A stretch of DNA of 64,000 bases, from positions 12,768-76,767 of the forward strand of contig JBCBUY010000006.1 in assembly GCA_039817885.1 (NCBI GenBank), written 5' to 3'. Each line of letters starts with the position of its first letter. Positions within the stretch are counted from its first letter, which is position 1. The position numbers were made by a program, and so were the translations under genes. This document shows, one piece after another, positions 1 through 8,328 of this stretch. Below the pieces are notes generated by a model. That model saw only the letters and a program-made list of their open reading frames with translations. It ran no database searches and was not told where the DNA came from. This stretch comes from CALLCD01 sp039817885. GTDB lineage: Bacteria; Pseudomonadota; Alphaproteobacteria; Caulobacterales; Hyphomonadaceae.

Positions 1-74
1 GCTCTGACACTCGATGCTTCCTTTTCTAGGCGACGCACATTACTTCTGACTCTACAAAGAAGCGGCGGACAGTG

Positions 75-947
75 ATGTCAGATCCCTATCAAGTGCTTGG
101 CGTAGGCCGAACTGCGAATGCGGACGACATCAGGCGCGCTTATAGATCGAAGGCCAAAGCGCTTCATCCAGACCTTCATCCCGGTAACACAGCGAAGGCT
201 GAGGAGTTCAAGCGGGTGTCTTCGGCGTTTGATATCTTGGGCGATAAGAAAAAGCGGGCCCAATTCGATCGCGGCGAGATAGATAGTGACGGCAATCCGC
301 GCGCCTATGCCCAAAGTGGCTTCAATGAAGGCGGCGGGTTTAGCAATGCCGGTGCCTATGGCGGCGCAGATATCCCCGGTGAAGCGTTTGAAGATATTTT
401 GTCGGGTCTGTTCGGTGGCGGACGTGGCCGCCGCGGACCTGGTCCCAAAAAAGGGCGCGACGTGAGATATCTGGTCGATATCGACCTTGTCGATGTGATC
501 ACTGGTGCCCGGCGGCGCATGCGCATGTCCGACGGCAGATATCTGGATGTAAACGTTCCAGCTGGCGTCGAGACCGGTCAAACGCTTCGATTGAAAAGCC
601 AGGGCGAAACCTCTGTCCATGGCGGCCCGCCGGGAGATGCGCTCCTCGAGATCACCGTAAAACCGAACAAGACGTGGGCCCGTGAGGGCGACGACGTTCG
701 GATGAATGTGCCTGTGTCGCTGGAAACCGCAGTGCTTGGCGGGACCGTGGACGTCGACACACCGACGGGTACAATCGCCCTTAAAGTGCCTGAGGGTTCC
801 AACACCGGAGCTGTTTTGCGGCTGCGCGGCAAAGGGGTTCAGCGCGCTGGCAAGCCAGGCAATCTGTATGCTCGCCTTGAGATTGTCCTCAACGATCCAG
901 CCGACACCAATCTTCGCGCTTTCATCAAATCTCACCGCAGTAAATGA
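75..947 (+). CDS. DnaJ-like co-chaperone (type II, CbpA-like)
   Basis: A 290-residue J-domain protein that would stimulate a DnaK ATPase. The N-terminal J domain (about residues 4-68) carries the HPD triplet in ALHPDLHPGN. A Gly-rich linker follows (about 75-130, GGGFSNAGAYGG and GGGRGRRG), then a DnaJ C-terminal substrate-binding domain. The CxxCxGxG zinc repeats of true DnaJ are absent, so this is a type II protein like CbpA. A GTG lies directly before the ATG (position 72); I chose the ATG because the protein then begins MSDPYQVLG as in relatives. No dnaK or grpE is adjacent, so it is probably not the main DnaJ. The family is clear, the exact role is inferred. Confidence 0.9.
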   Translation: MSDPYQVLGVGRTANADDIRRAYRSKAKALHPDLHPGNTAKAEEFKRVSSAFDILGDKKKRAQFDRGEIDSDGNPRAYAQSGFNEGGGFSNAGAYGGADIPGEAFEDILSGLFGGGRGRRGPGPKKGRDVRYLVDIDLVDVITGARRRMRMSDGRYLDVNVPAGVETGQTLRLKSQGETSVHGGPPGDALLEITVKPNKTWAREGDDVRMNVPVSLETAVLGGTVDVDTPTGTIALKVPEGSNTGAVLRLRGKGVQRAGKPGNLYARLEIVLNDPADTNLRAFIKSHRSK

Positions 948-1006
948 CCGGACCTGAAGCGATTTATTCACTAGTCATTCAGTGATCCAGCCGTAATAAG
1001 AAACGT

Positions 1007-1321
1007 ATGAACCGGAGATACGCCCTTTTTGCGATAGCTGCAGCTTTGCTTGCTGAGCCCGTCGCCGCCCAGAATTGGGGACGGTCTTTCTCCGATGGTG
1101 CCCGTCAATCCCGGCAGAACGGCGATATCGTGCCTTTGCGCGATGTTATCCGCCGCCTTGAGCGTCAATATGGCGGGCGGTATGTAAATGCTGAGCTTTT
1201 TTCCCGTTCGGGAGGGGGATCGGAATATCGCATCGATTGGATTACCCAAGATGGCCGAAAGGTGATGTTTGTGGTTGATGCCCAGTCCGGTCGCGTGATC
1301 CGTACTCAAGGAGCCCGATAG
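1007..1321 (+). CDS. Small periplasmic PepSY-domain protein, FeuN-like by position
   Basis: A 104-residue protein with a Sec signal peptide (MNRRYALFAIAAALLAEPVAAQ, cleavage after AAQ or AVAAQ region) and a mature part that reads as one PepSY domain: PLRDVIRRLERQYGGRYVNAE, then IDWITQDGRKVMFVVDAQSGRVI. It stops 2 nt before the ATG of the response regulator, so it is almost certainly cotranscribed with the sensor pair. In Sinorhizobium a small periplasmic protein, FeuN, encoded just upstream of feuPQ restrains that system. Position, size and export suggest the same job here; sequence relationship to FeuN is not established from this window. Confidence 0.85.
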   Translation: MNRRYALFAIAAALLAEPVAAQNWGRSFSDGARQSRQNGDIVPLRDVIRRLERQYGGRYVNAELFSRSGGGSEYRIDWITQDGRKVMFVVDAQSGRVIRTQGAR

Positions 1322-1323
1322 CC

Positions 1324-2007
1324 ATGAGAATTCTTGTTGTAGAAGACAATCCGGACTTGCGCCGTCAATTGGCGGATGCGTTGTCCCAGGCAGGTTATGC
1401 CGTGGACCTCGCTTCGGATGGTGAGGATGGCCATTTTCTAGGGGACACTGAACCCTATGACGCGGTGATTCTTGACCTCGGTCTTCCAACCATGGACGGC
1501 GTCACCATTCTCGAGCGGTGGCGCGAAGACGGGAAGGATTTTCCCGTTTTGATTCTCACGGCCCGAGACCGTTGGAGCGAGAAAGTCGCTGGCTTCGATG
1601 CCGGTGCCGATGATTATCTGACCAAACCATTTGTCACCGAAGAACTCCTCGCAAGATTGCGAGCGCTATTGCGTCGTGCAGCTGGGCATTCGGCTGCTGC
1701 CCTCGAATGCGGCGCGCTGCGTGTTGATACACGTTCGGCGCGCGCCACCGTCAATGGCTCACCAATCAAGCTGACGGCCCATGAATATCGCGTTTTGGCC
1801 TATTTGATGCACCATCAGGGGCGCGTTGTTCCCCGGACCGAACTCGTCGAGCATATTTATGATCAGGATTTCGATCGCGACTCGAACACGATCGAAGTGT
1901 TCATCGGTCGCCTGCGCAAGAAGATTGGTTCAGACCGCATCGAGACGGAACGCGGACTGGGGTATCGGCTTGTCAATCCCGAAGGCGAGACCCATCCCGC
2001 TTTGTAG
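1324..2007 (+). CDS. feuP: OmpR/PhoP-family response regulator (FeuP-like)
   Basis: A 227-residue transcription factor with an N-terminal receiver domain and a C-terminal winged helix. Acidic pocket E7/D8, phosphoacceptor D51 in VILDLGLPTMDG, switch residues TAR and KPF are all present. The DNA-binding half ends in the usual IEVFIGRLRKKI and GLGYRL blocks. It sits between a PepSY protein and its sensor kinase (sensor ATG 42 nt downstream). The feuP name rests on synteny: in rhizobia feuPQ lies next to the cycHJKL genes, exactly as here. PhoP/ChvI would be alternative names for the same family. Confidence 0.9.
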   Translation: MRILVVEDNPDLRRQLADALSQAGYAVDLASDGEDGHFLGDTEPYDAVILDLGLPTMDGVTILERWREDGKDFPVLILTARDRWSEKVAGFDAGADDYLTKPFVTEELLARLRALLRRAAGHSAAALECGALRVDTRSARATVNGSPIKLTAHEYRVLAYLMHHQGRVVPRTELVEHIYDQDFDRDSNTIEVFIGRLRKKIGSDRIETERGLGYRLVNPEGETHPAL

Positions 2008-2049
2008 GGTTTGGGCCGGGCGATCCGCCAATATGTCTCGGGGTCTTTG

Positions 2050-3441
2050 ATGTTAGCACTGGGAAAATCAATAACTCCCTCGCTGGCGCGCCGGCTTATG
2101 ATCAGTGCGGGCATATCGTCGATCCTTGTCCTCGCGGCGATCGTCGTGACATTGTCAGCTGTCTATCGCACGCAAATCCTGACCATTCTCGATAATGAAC
2201 TCGATCGAACCTTGGCGACATTGGAGCGGGCTGTCGGCAGCGATGCGTCTGGCAATCTCATATCCAATGAAGATCAGCTTCCGTCGGACCCCAGTTATAC
2301 CACACCGCTGTCGGGTCGATACTGGGCGATGGTGTCGCTGAATGCCAATGGTGAATACGATAGATACGTGAATTCCGAGAGCCTCTGGGATGGCGATATT
2401 CCGTGGCCGCCGGATGTGCGTGATGAGATCATCCAGCGTCCTGGCATCGTTTTTAGGGCCAATGGTATGGGCCCGAACGGTGAGCCGTTGCGAATGGCAG
2501 CCGAAACACTTTTGCTACCGAACCGAGAAGCGCCCGTCATGCTGCTGGCAGCATTCGATCGATCAGACACGGATAGGGGCGCGCGGCAATTCATTTATGT
2601 CCTGATCGGAACGATGACCGTCGTTGCAGCGGGAATATTGTTTGCCCTCTGGCTCGGGATTCGATCGGCGCTCCGGCCACTTCGTCGCATAGAGGAGGAT
2701 ATCGCAGACATAAGAGAGGGCCGTCGTCGACAATTGACCGGCGATTACCCCTCCGAGGTGCGTCCGCTCAGTGAGGAACTCAACAAGCTCATGGAACACA
2801 ATCGCGGTGTCGTTGAACGCGCGAGAACCCATGTCGGCAATCTTGCCCACGCCCTGAAGACGCCCATCGCAATCCTCATGAACGAAGCATCAGGTGATGG
2901 TGCGCTTGATGATGTGGTTCGCCGCCAGGCCGGAGCCATGCATAGCAATGTTCAGCACTATCTTAAACGCGCCCAGGCCGCAGCGCGGGCCCAGACGCTC
3001 GGCGCAAGGACAGATCTTGGAGGCGTGCTGTCGGATCTTGGCCGCCTGCTGAACAGGCTTTTCGAGTCGAAGGGAATATCTGTAACTGCAGATCCCGCAA
3101 ACGGGATGATTGTCCGCGGGGAAAAACAGGATCTCGAAGAGATGGTCGGTAATCTGATGGAAAATGGCTGCAAATGGGCGCGCAGCTGCGTACATGTATC
3201 GATTGAGCAGGATGGCCCAAATCTGTTGATTCACGTCGATGATGATGGCGACGGCCTCGCCGAGGACGAGCGAGAAGCCGCCCTCCAAAGAGGGGTCAGA
3301 CTGGACGAAGCTGCGCCGGGGACGGGGCTTGGCCTGTCAATCGTCGCTGAGCTTGCTGAACTACACGAGGGTAAGCTGGAGCTTGGTGATGCGCCGAAGC
3401 TGGGCGGCTTGCGCGCGTCCCTTAGATTGCCAAGAGCATGA
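2050..3441 (+). CDS. feuQ: Sensor histidine kinase (FeuQ/PhoQ-like)
   Basis: Membrane sensor of about 463 residues. A first TM segment (ISSILVLAAIVVTLSAV), a periplasmic domain of about 130 residues, a second TM (FIYVLIGTMTVVAAGILFALWL), a HAMP domain and a HisKA/HATPase_c kinase follow. The H-box is NLAHALKTPI (phospho-His about residue 267), the PhoQ-type KTP variant. The N-box NLMENGCKWA, G1 DDDGDGL and G2 GTGLGLSI are intact. A TTG at 2011 in the same frame would add 13 residues; I prefer ATG 2050 because CGGGG lies just before it. The last codon overlaps the ccmI start by 4 nt, so the sensor is translationally coupled to cytochrome c maturation. Confidence 0.88.
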   Translation: MLALGKSITPSLARRLMISAGISSILVLAAIVVTLSAVYRTQILTILDNELDRTLATLERAVGSDASGNLISNEDQLPSDPSYTTPLSGRYWAMVSLNANGEYDRYVNSESLWDGDIPWPPDVRDEIIQRPGIVFRANGMGPNGEPLRMAAETLLLPNREAPVMLLAAFDRSDTDRGARQFIYVLIGTMTVVAAGILFALWLGIRSALRPLRRIEEDIADIREGRRRQLTGDYPSEVRPLSEELNKLMEHNRGVVERARTHVGNLAHALKTPIAILMNEASGDGALDDVVRRQAGAMHSNVQHYLKRAQAAARAQTLGARTDLGGVLSDLGRLLNRLFESKGISVTADPANGMIVRGEKQDLEEMVGNLMENGCKWARSCVHVSIEQDGPNLLIHVDDDGDGLAEDEREAALQRGVRLDEAAPGTGLGLSIVAELAELHEGKLELGDAPKLGGLRASLRLPRA

Positions 3442-4088
3442 TTTTTCTCGTCTGGTTTTTTGGTCTTGGGGCTATCCTGGCCTCATCGGCTTTGGTCCGC
3501 CGCGCCGGCCTCGGCGATCGCGCCGTCATCGCCGTCCTCTTGGCATCTCTATTGGCGGTCATCTCATATGTCGCTGTCGGACGTCCTAACTTGCCCGACC
3601 AACCTTATGGCAAACGGATCGCAGAGATCGACAGTCGGGACGCGACGACTTTGTCGCGTGCGGAAACGCTGGCCTTACTGGAGCAACGTATTCGAGAATA
3701 CCCGGACAGTCCTCAACCCCATTTCTTCATTGGTGAGATTCTGCAGAGCCAGGGGCGCGAGCGAGATGCTGTGAGGGCGTTTCAGTCGTCTTTGCGCCGA
3801 GACCCCGCCTTCACACCGGCCCTGATCGCATTGGCCGACAGTTTGACACGGTTGAATGAAGGCCGCATCGGGGTCGAAGCAAAGCGCCTCTATGCGCGCG
3901 CTGTTGCCGTCGATCCTGCCGAAGCGCGTGCTGGCTTCATGGCGGGCCTTGCAGACTGGCAGGCGGGTGACCGCCCATTGGCACGAAGCAGATGGGCCGC
4001 GGTTGGTGAGGGATTGCCTGTTGGCTCAACCCAAGCGGCCATGCTCGCCTCTTTGGTCGAACAAGCCGAGGCGGGTGCGTTTGATTGA
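3438..4088 (+). CDS. ccmI: Cytochrome c maturation TPR protein CcmI/CycH
   Basis: A 216-residue inner-membrane protein with two N-terminal TM segments (FLVWFFGLGAILASSALV and VIAVLLASLLAVISYVAV) and a periplasmic TPR domain (PQPHFFIGEILQSQGRERDA, then two more repeats to about residue 195). CcmI holds the apocytochrome c C-terminus for haem ligation by CcmFH. It is shorter than the usual 350-400-residue CcmI: the long cytoplasmic loop between the TMs is reduced to a few residues. The assignment relies on topology plus its place directly before ccmE-ccmF-ccmH (the cycHJKL order). It overlaps the sensor kinase by ATGA. Confidence 0.85.
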   Translation: MIFLVWFFGLGAILASSALVRRAGLGDRAVIAVLLASLLAVISYVAVGRPNLPDQPYGKRIAEIDSRDATTLSRAETLALLEQRIREYPDSPQPHFFIGEILQSQGRERDAVRAFQSSLRRDPAFTPALIALADSLTRLNEGRIGVEAKRLYARAVAVDPAEARAGFMAGLADWQAGDRPLARSRWAAVGEGLPVGSTQAAMLASLVEQAEAGAFD

Positions 4089-4150
4089 GCGCATGCCTGC
4101 GGCAGGTGGCCGTCTGGCCAGATCAGCAAAACACCCTATACCCAAGGCCC

Positions 4151-4573
4151 ATGAGAGCACGAACGCGTAGATTAGGCCTCATCGGCGTTGCGGCGGCACT
4201 TTTATTAGTGGCGGCTGGGCTGGTTTTTGTCGCCGTTCAGGAAAGTGCCAATCTGTTCTGGACACCGACAAAGCTCGCCGAAATGGGCGGGCCCACGCCT
4301 GGGCTCTCCGGCAAGGTCGGTGGCTTTGTCGCAGTTGGATCGCTGACCTATGCCACCCCGACTCAATTGAGCTTTAAAGTGATTGATGACGCCCACAGCA
4401 TAAGTGTCATTTACGAGGGTATCGCGCCTGATCTCTTTGAGGAAGGTGCAGGGGTTGTGGCTGAAGGGGCGTTCAATGAAGACGGTATCTTTGTTGCTCG
4501 TCAGCTTCTGGCCAAACATGATGAAAACTACGTGCCGCGCGAACTGAGCGATGTAGAAGGCCCGGCAACATGA
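4151..4573 (+). CDS. ccmE: Haem chaperone CcmE (CycJ)
   Basis: A 140-residue periplasmic haem chaperone tethered by one N-terminal TM (about 8-28). It binds haem covalently through H123 in LLAKHDENYVPRE, with Y127 as the usual axial ligand. The OB-fold core reads LSGKVGGFVAVGS, then YEGIAPDLFEEGAGVVAEG, typical of the family. An in-frame TTG at 4085 would add 22 residues rich in Cys and Gln that do not resemble CcmE; ATG 4151 with AAGG upstream gives the normal length. It overlaps ccmF by ATGA. Confidence 0.95.
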   Translation: MRARTRRLGLIGVAAALLLVAAGLVFVAVQESANLFWTPTKLAEMGGPTPGLSGKVGGFVAVGSLTYATPTQLSFKVIDDAHSISVIYEGIAPDLFEEGAGVVAEGAFNEDGIFVARQLLAKHDENYVPRELSDVEGPAT

Positions 4574-6516
4574 TCGAGACCGGTCATCTCGCCGCTTTTC
4601 TGGCCCTTGCGGCTAGCAGTGTTCAGACCTGGTACGGTCTCAGAGGCAATCGCCCAATGGCAGCGCGTATGGCGGTGTCGGCCCTGTGCATTATGAGCAT
4701 ATCCTTCTTCTTCCTCATCATGGCCTTTGTGGGATCGGACTTTTCCGTCGCCCTGGTCGCGCAGCACTCCCATACGCTTAAGCCTTTGATCTATAAGGTC
4801 GCTGGAACCTGGGGAAATCATGAGGGCTCGATGGCGCTTTGGTGTCTCGTGGTGATCGGGTTTTCAGTGGCTGGAGCCCTTCGTCTGCAAACCGGCCGGC
4901 CTGAGTTTGAGGCTCGCGCACTCGGTGTTCAAGGAGCCGTTGCCACGGGCTCCCTCGCGTATCTTCTGTTCGCGTCGAATCCATTTTTGCGGCTGAACCC
5001 GGCACCCTTACAGGGATTGGGATTAAACCCGCTGCTTCAGGATCCGGCCCTCGCGATCCATCCCCCCATGCTCTATCTCGGTTATGTCGGGTTTTCCTTT
5101 GTTTTTGCCCTTGCTGCTGCCGGGCTGATAGAGGGGCGCATTGATCGGCACTGGGCGCAGGCCACGCGACAATTCGTTCTGGCGGCTTGGGTGCCTCTTA
5201 CCATTGGTATCGCCCTTGGCGCTTACTGGGCTTATTATGAATTGGGTTGGGGCGGATGGTGGTTCTGGGACCCTGTCGAAAACGCATCCCTTATGCCATG
5301 GCTCCTTGGGTCTGCTCTTCTGCACTCCATTATTGTGACGGAGAAGCGCGGCAGTTTTGCTGCTTGGACTGCGCTTCTTGCTGTTCTGGCATTCTGCTTC
5401 TCGCTGCTCGGCGCATTTCTTGTCCGCTCCGGTATTCTCACATCGGTGCATGCCTTCGCCGTTGATCCGCTGCGCGGCAGTCTGCTCCTAACGGGACTTC
5501 TTCTCTATGGCGGTGCCGCGCTAGCACTCTTTGCCTGGCGGGCCCCTGCGCTGAAAGGGGGACCGGCGTGGGGCCTAGTAAGCCGCGAAGGCGCGCTGAT
5601 GCTGAACAATCTCGTGCTTGCTGTGGCGACGCTTACCGTGCTGATCGGGACGCTTTTTCCGCTTCTTGCGGAAATGACGGGTCGTCAGATGTCGGTCGGC
5701 GCGCCTTATTTCAACCTGACATTTTCGCCATTGCTCGGGGCGTTACTCGTCACGCTACCTTTGGTGCAGCATTGGAGTTGGGGGCGCATGTCCCTGGATC
5801 CAAATTGGCCGTTCGCTGCGATACTCGGAGCCATTTTCGGGGCGATTATCCTGGCAGGATGGGTGCTGTTTGACTTACCGCTTGGCGCGTCTGCCGGCGT
5901 CGGTCTCGGGATCTGGCTTCTTTATGGGGCGGGTCGCGAACTGTTTCGCCGTGCCATCACACCTGGTCGTGTCTTCAAACTTCCCGTCAGAGTATGGGGC
6001 ATGTCTTTGGCCCATGCCGGTCTCGGACTTTTCATTATTGGCGCTGTGATCGAAACCGGGGCGTCCTATGAGCGGACCATCGCGCTCGGTGCGGGTGACA
6101 GCGCAGAGATTGCCGGTTGGACGCTAACACTGAACGAAGTGCGATCCGGCGAAGGGCCAAATTGGTATTCCGATGAAAGTAGCCTTCGGGCCACCTCTGG
6201 GCGGTCTGAAGCGGTGCTGACCCCATCGAAGCGCTACTATCCTGCGGCGCGCATGCCAACAACCGAAACGGCCATTCTGAAGACACTTCGTGGAGACTTG
6301 TACGCAGCCCTAGGAGATCGCCGTGTCGTCAATGGGCGGCCGCTGTGGACATTTCGCGTCTATTTCAATCCGCTGATCGACCTCATTTTCTTGGGCGTGA
6401 CCCTGATGGCCCTTGGCGGCGGCATGGCCATGGTCTCGACGCGCAAATCAAAGGCGCTCGCGGACCAAAATGGGGAAACAGCGCCCAAGGTCGATGTTCC
6501 GGAGATCATTCTGTGA
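4570..6516 (+). CDS. ccmF: Cytochrome c haem lyase subunit CcmF (CycK)
   Basis: A 648-residue polytopic membrane protein of the haem-handling family, which receives haem from CcmE and, with CcmH/CcmI, attaches it to apocytochrome c. The signature WWD domain is plain at about residues 225-245 (GWGGWWFWDPVENASLMPW). Other family blocks are KVAGTWGNHEGSMALW near residue 77 and HPPMLYLGYVG near 164, which carries a haem-ligand His. About 14-15 TM segments are visible. Length is normal for the family. Start and stop overlap ccmE and ccmH by 4 nt each. Confidence 0.97.
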   Translation: MIETGHLAAFLALAASSVQTWYGLRGNRPMAARMAVSALCIMSISFFFLIMAFVGSDFSVALVAQHSHTLKPLIYKVAGTWGNHEGSMALWCLVVIGFSVAGALRLQTGRPEFEARALGVQGAVATGSLAYLLFASNPFLRLNPAPLQGLGLNPLLQDPALAIHPPMLYLGYVGFSFVFALAAAGLIEGRIDRHWAQATRQFVLAAWVPLTIGIALGAYWAYYELGWGGWWFWDPVENASLMPWLLGSALLHSIIVTEKRGSFAAWTALLAVLAFCFSLLGAFLVRSGILTSVHAFAVDPLRGSLLLTGLLLYGGAALALFAWRAPALKGGPAWGLVSREGALMLNNLVLAVATLTVLIGTLFPLLAEMTGRQMSVGAPYFNLTFSPLLGALLVTLPLVQHWSWGRMSLDPNWPFAAILGAIFGAIILAGWVLFDLPLGASAGVGLGIWLLYGAGRELFRRAITPGRVFKLPVRVWGMSLAHAGLGLFIIGAVIETGASYERTIALGAGDSAEIAGWTLTLNEVRSGEGPNWYSDESSLRATSGRSEAVLTPSKRYYPAARMPTTETAILKTLRGDLYAALGDRRVVNGRPLWTFRVYFNPLIDLIFLGVTLMALGGGMAMVSTRKSKALADQNGETAPKVDVPEIIL

Positions 6517-6944
6517 GGTGGATGCTCGTCCTCCTTCTGCCTGTCATTATGGCATTTGAAGAACCGCTCGCCGATCAGGCGGCGGAGGCAAGGGCGCAGA
6601 AGCTGATGCAGGAGATCCGCTGCGTCGCCTGTGAAAATGAGCCTATTTCGCAAAGCGCTGCAGAGATCGCAGGCACCATGCGCGTTCGCGTGCGTGAGAT
6701 GGTTAGCGACGGTGCAAGTGATGCAGACATACGGGCTTGGTTCGAAGACCGCTACGGTGAGTTCGTTTTGTTTCGGCCGTCGACGCAGGGAGTTTCTGGG
6801 CTTGTTCTATGGGGGCTACCTTTCGCTATTTTGTTACTCGGCGGCCTCAGCGTCGCTCTTGCCAAGCGGGGCGATGCGGCGGCCATTGAGGTCGAGCCCG
6901 TAAAACCGGAAAGCTTCGATCACGACAACGAGACGAGCAGCTGA
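6513..6944 (+). CDS. ccmH: Cytochrome c maturation thiol protein CcmH (CycL)
   Basis: A 143-residue periplasm-facing membrane protein with an N-terminal signal anchor, the thiol pair C37-V-A-C40 in IRCVACENEPISQS, and one C-terminal TM (GLVLWGLPFAILLLGGLSVAL). It keeps the apocytochrome CXXCH cysteines reduced for haem ligation. Most relatives read RCLVCQNQ, so the motif is slightly altered here but both cysteines remain. I start at GTG 6513, which overlaps the ccmF stop as GTGA; ATG 6522 is possible. The open frame continues further upstream inside ccmF but that part is not CcmH-like. No ccmG or ccmABC gene lies nearby. Confidence 0.93.
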   Translation: MRWMLVLLLPVIMAFEEPLADQAAEARAQKLMQEIRCVACENEPISQSAAEIAGTMRVRVREMVSDGASDADIRAWFEDRYGEFVLFRPSTQGVSGLVLWGLPFAILLLGGLSVALAKRGDAAAIEVEPVKPESFDHDNETSS

Positions 6945-7007
6945 CTTCCCAATTCGGCGTATCTACTTAATTGTGCCAACAAGACGTGATCTGAACCGGA
7001 GATAGTC

Positions 7008-8216
7008 ATGAGAAAAGCCGTAACGTTTCAAGGCTCAGACGGTCAGACCTTGTCCGGCCGGCTTGATCTTCCCGACGGAGACATCCGCGCCTTCGCGCTC
7101 TTCGCACACTGTTTTTCCTGTTCGAAGGACATTGCTGCAGCGCGCAACATCGCAACGACGCTGATAAATCATGGGATCGGACTATTGCGGTTCGATTTCA
7201 CCGGTCTTGGAATGTCGGAGGGCTCATTCTCAGATACCAATTTCTCGACCAATTTGGACGATCTTGAAGCGGCAGCCGCCTGGCTTGAGAACACTTATGG
7301 TGCCCCACAACTGCTCATTGGCCATTCCCTCGGCGGAGCAGCCGTCATCGCGGTGGCAAGCAGATTGCCAAGTGTTCGCGCCGTCGCAACGATTGGGGCA
7401 CCCTCCGATGCGGATCATGTCATCCACCAATTTGGATCTCATCTCGACGAGATTGCACAATCCGGAGAGGCTCAGGTGGCGCTCGCTGGGCGGCCCTTCA
7501 CGATCAAGAAGCAATTTGTCGATGATGTCTCCGGCGCTAAGGTGCGCGATGCGGCGTCGTCCCTTGGTCGTCCATTGCTTGTATTACATGCGCCGCTTGA
7601 TGATGTTGTCGGGCTGGATAACGCGACAGGATTGTTTCTGAGCGCCAAGCACCCAAAGAGCTTCGTGAGTTTGGACGGAGCGGACCATTTGCTCTCAAGA
7701 TCTGATGACGCGCAATTCGCTGCCAATGTCATCGCGGCATGGTTCGGTCGCTACATGACTGGTGAAAGGTCAGCAAAAACAGAGGCACCTCCCGTGGAGG
7801 GTACCTTCGTTGAAGAGACCGGACGAGGAAAATTCCAGGCGCGTATCCGCACAGGCCCCCATGAATTGCTTGCCGATGAGCCGGCCTCCGTAGGCGGCGA
7901 CGATACGGGTCCATCGCCCTATGATCTTGTTTCGGCAGGGCTCGGAGCGTGCACAACTATGACATTACGCATGTACGCGGAACGAAAAAAATGGCCTGTA
8001 GGCAGGATCGGCGTGCACGTATCACACGAAAAAGACTATGCAGACGATTGCGAGAATTGCGAGCAGGATCGCCGCATCGATATTTTTGAGCGTCGGATAT
8101 CAATCGATGGTGATTTGACCGAAGAGCAACATGATCGGATGCTGGAAATTGCGGACAAGTGCCCTGTTCATCGGACATTGGAGTCTATCGCGCATGTTCG
8201 CACAAAATCGGGCTGA
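7008..8216 (+). CDS. Alpha/beta-hydrolase fused to OsmC peroxidase domain
   Basis: A 402-residue two-domain cytosolic protein. Residues 1-250 are an alpha/beta-hydrolase with nucleophile S107 in the elbow GHSLGG, an acid in LHAPLDDVV and a His in GADHLLS. Residues about 265-402 are an OsmC/Ohr domain with the two redox cysteines C315 (GLGACTTMTLRMYA) and C385 (DKCPVHRTLE). OsmC proteins reduce organic hydroperoxides; the hydrolase substrate is unknown, so a combined ester or lipid-peroxide role is a guess. The fusion is a known but uncommon architecture. It sits alone between ccmH and degP with 63 nt upstream and no coupling. Confidence 0.9.
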   Translation: MRKAVTFQGSDGQTLSGRLDLPDGDIRAFALFAHCFSCSKDIAAARNIATTLINHGIGLLRFDFTGLGMSEGSFSDTNFSTNLDDLEAAAAWLENTYGAPQLLIGHSLGGAAVIAVASRLPSVRAVATIGAPSDADHVIHQFGSHLDEIAQSGEAQVALAGRPFTIKKQFVDDVSGAKVRDAASSLGRPLLVLHAPLDDVVGLDNATGLFLSAKHPKSFVSLDGADHLLSRSDDAQFAANVIAAWFGRYMTGERSAKTEAPPVEGTFVEETGRGKFQARIRTGPHELLADEPASVGGDDTGPSPYDLVSAGLGACTTMTLRMYAERKKWPVGRIGVHVSHEKDYADDCENCEQDRRIDIFERRISIDGDLTEEQHDRMLEIADKCPVHRTLESIAHVRTKSG

Positions 8217-8328
8217 AAATCGCCATAATTCAAGCCCTTCCATAAATGATTTTTAATAACCAAATCAGATGGGTTAAGCTAAGTGAAACAGAGCGTAAGC
8301 GCGCTCGTCTTAAAAGTGGGACTGAAGA

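Noticed and set aside
78..971. 297-codon open frame antisense to the DnaJ-like gene
   Set aside because: The plus-strand frame has J-domain and C-terminal domain motifs; the antisense one has none.
4085..4150. TTG start for ccmE overlapping ccmI
   Set aside because: The added 22 residues do not look like a CcmE N-terminus; ATG 4151 has a ribosome site and gives the normal length.
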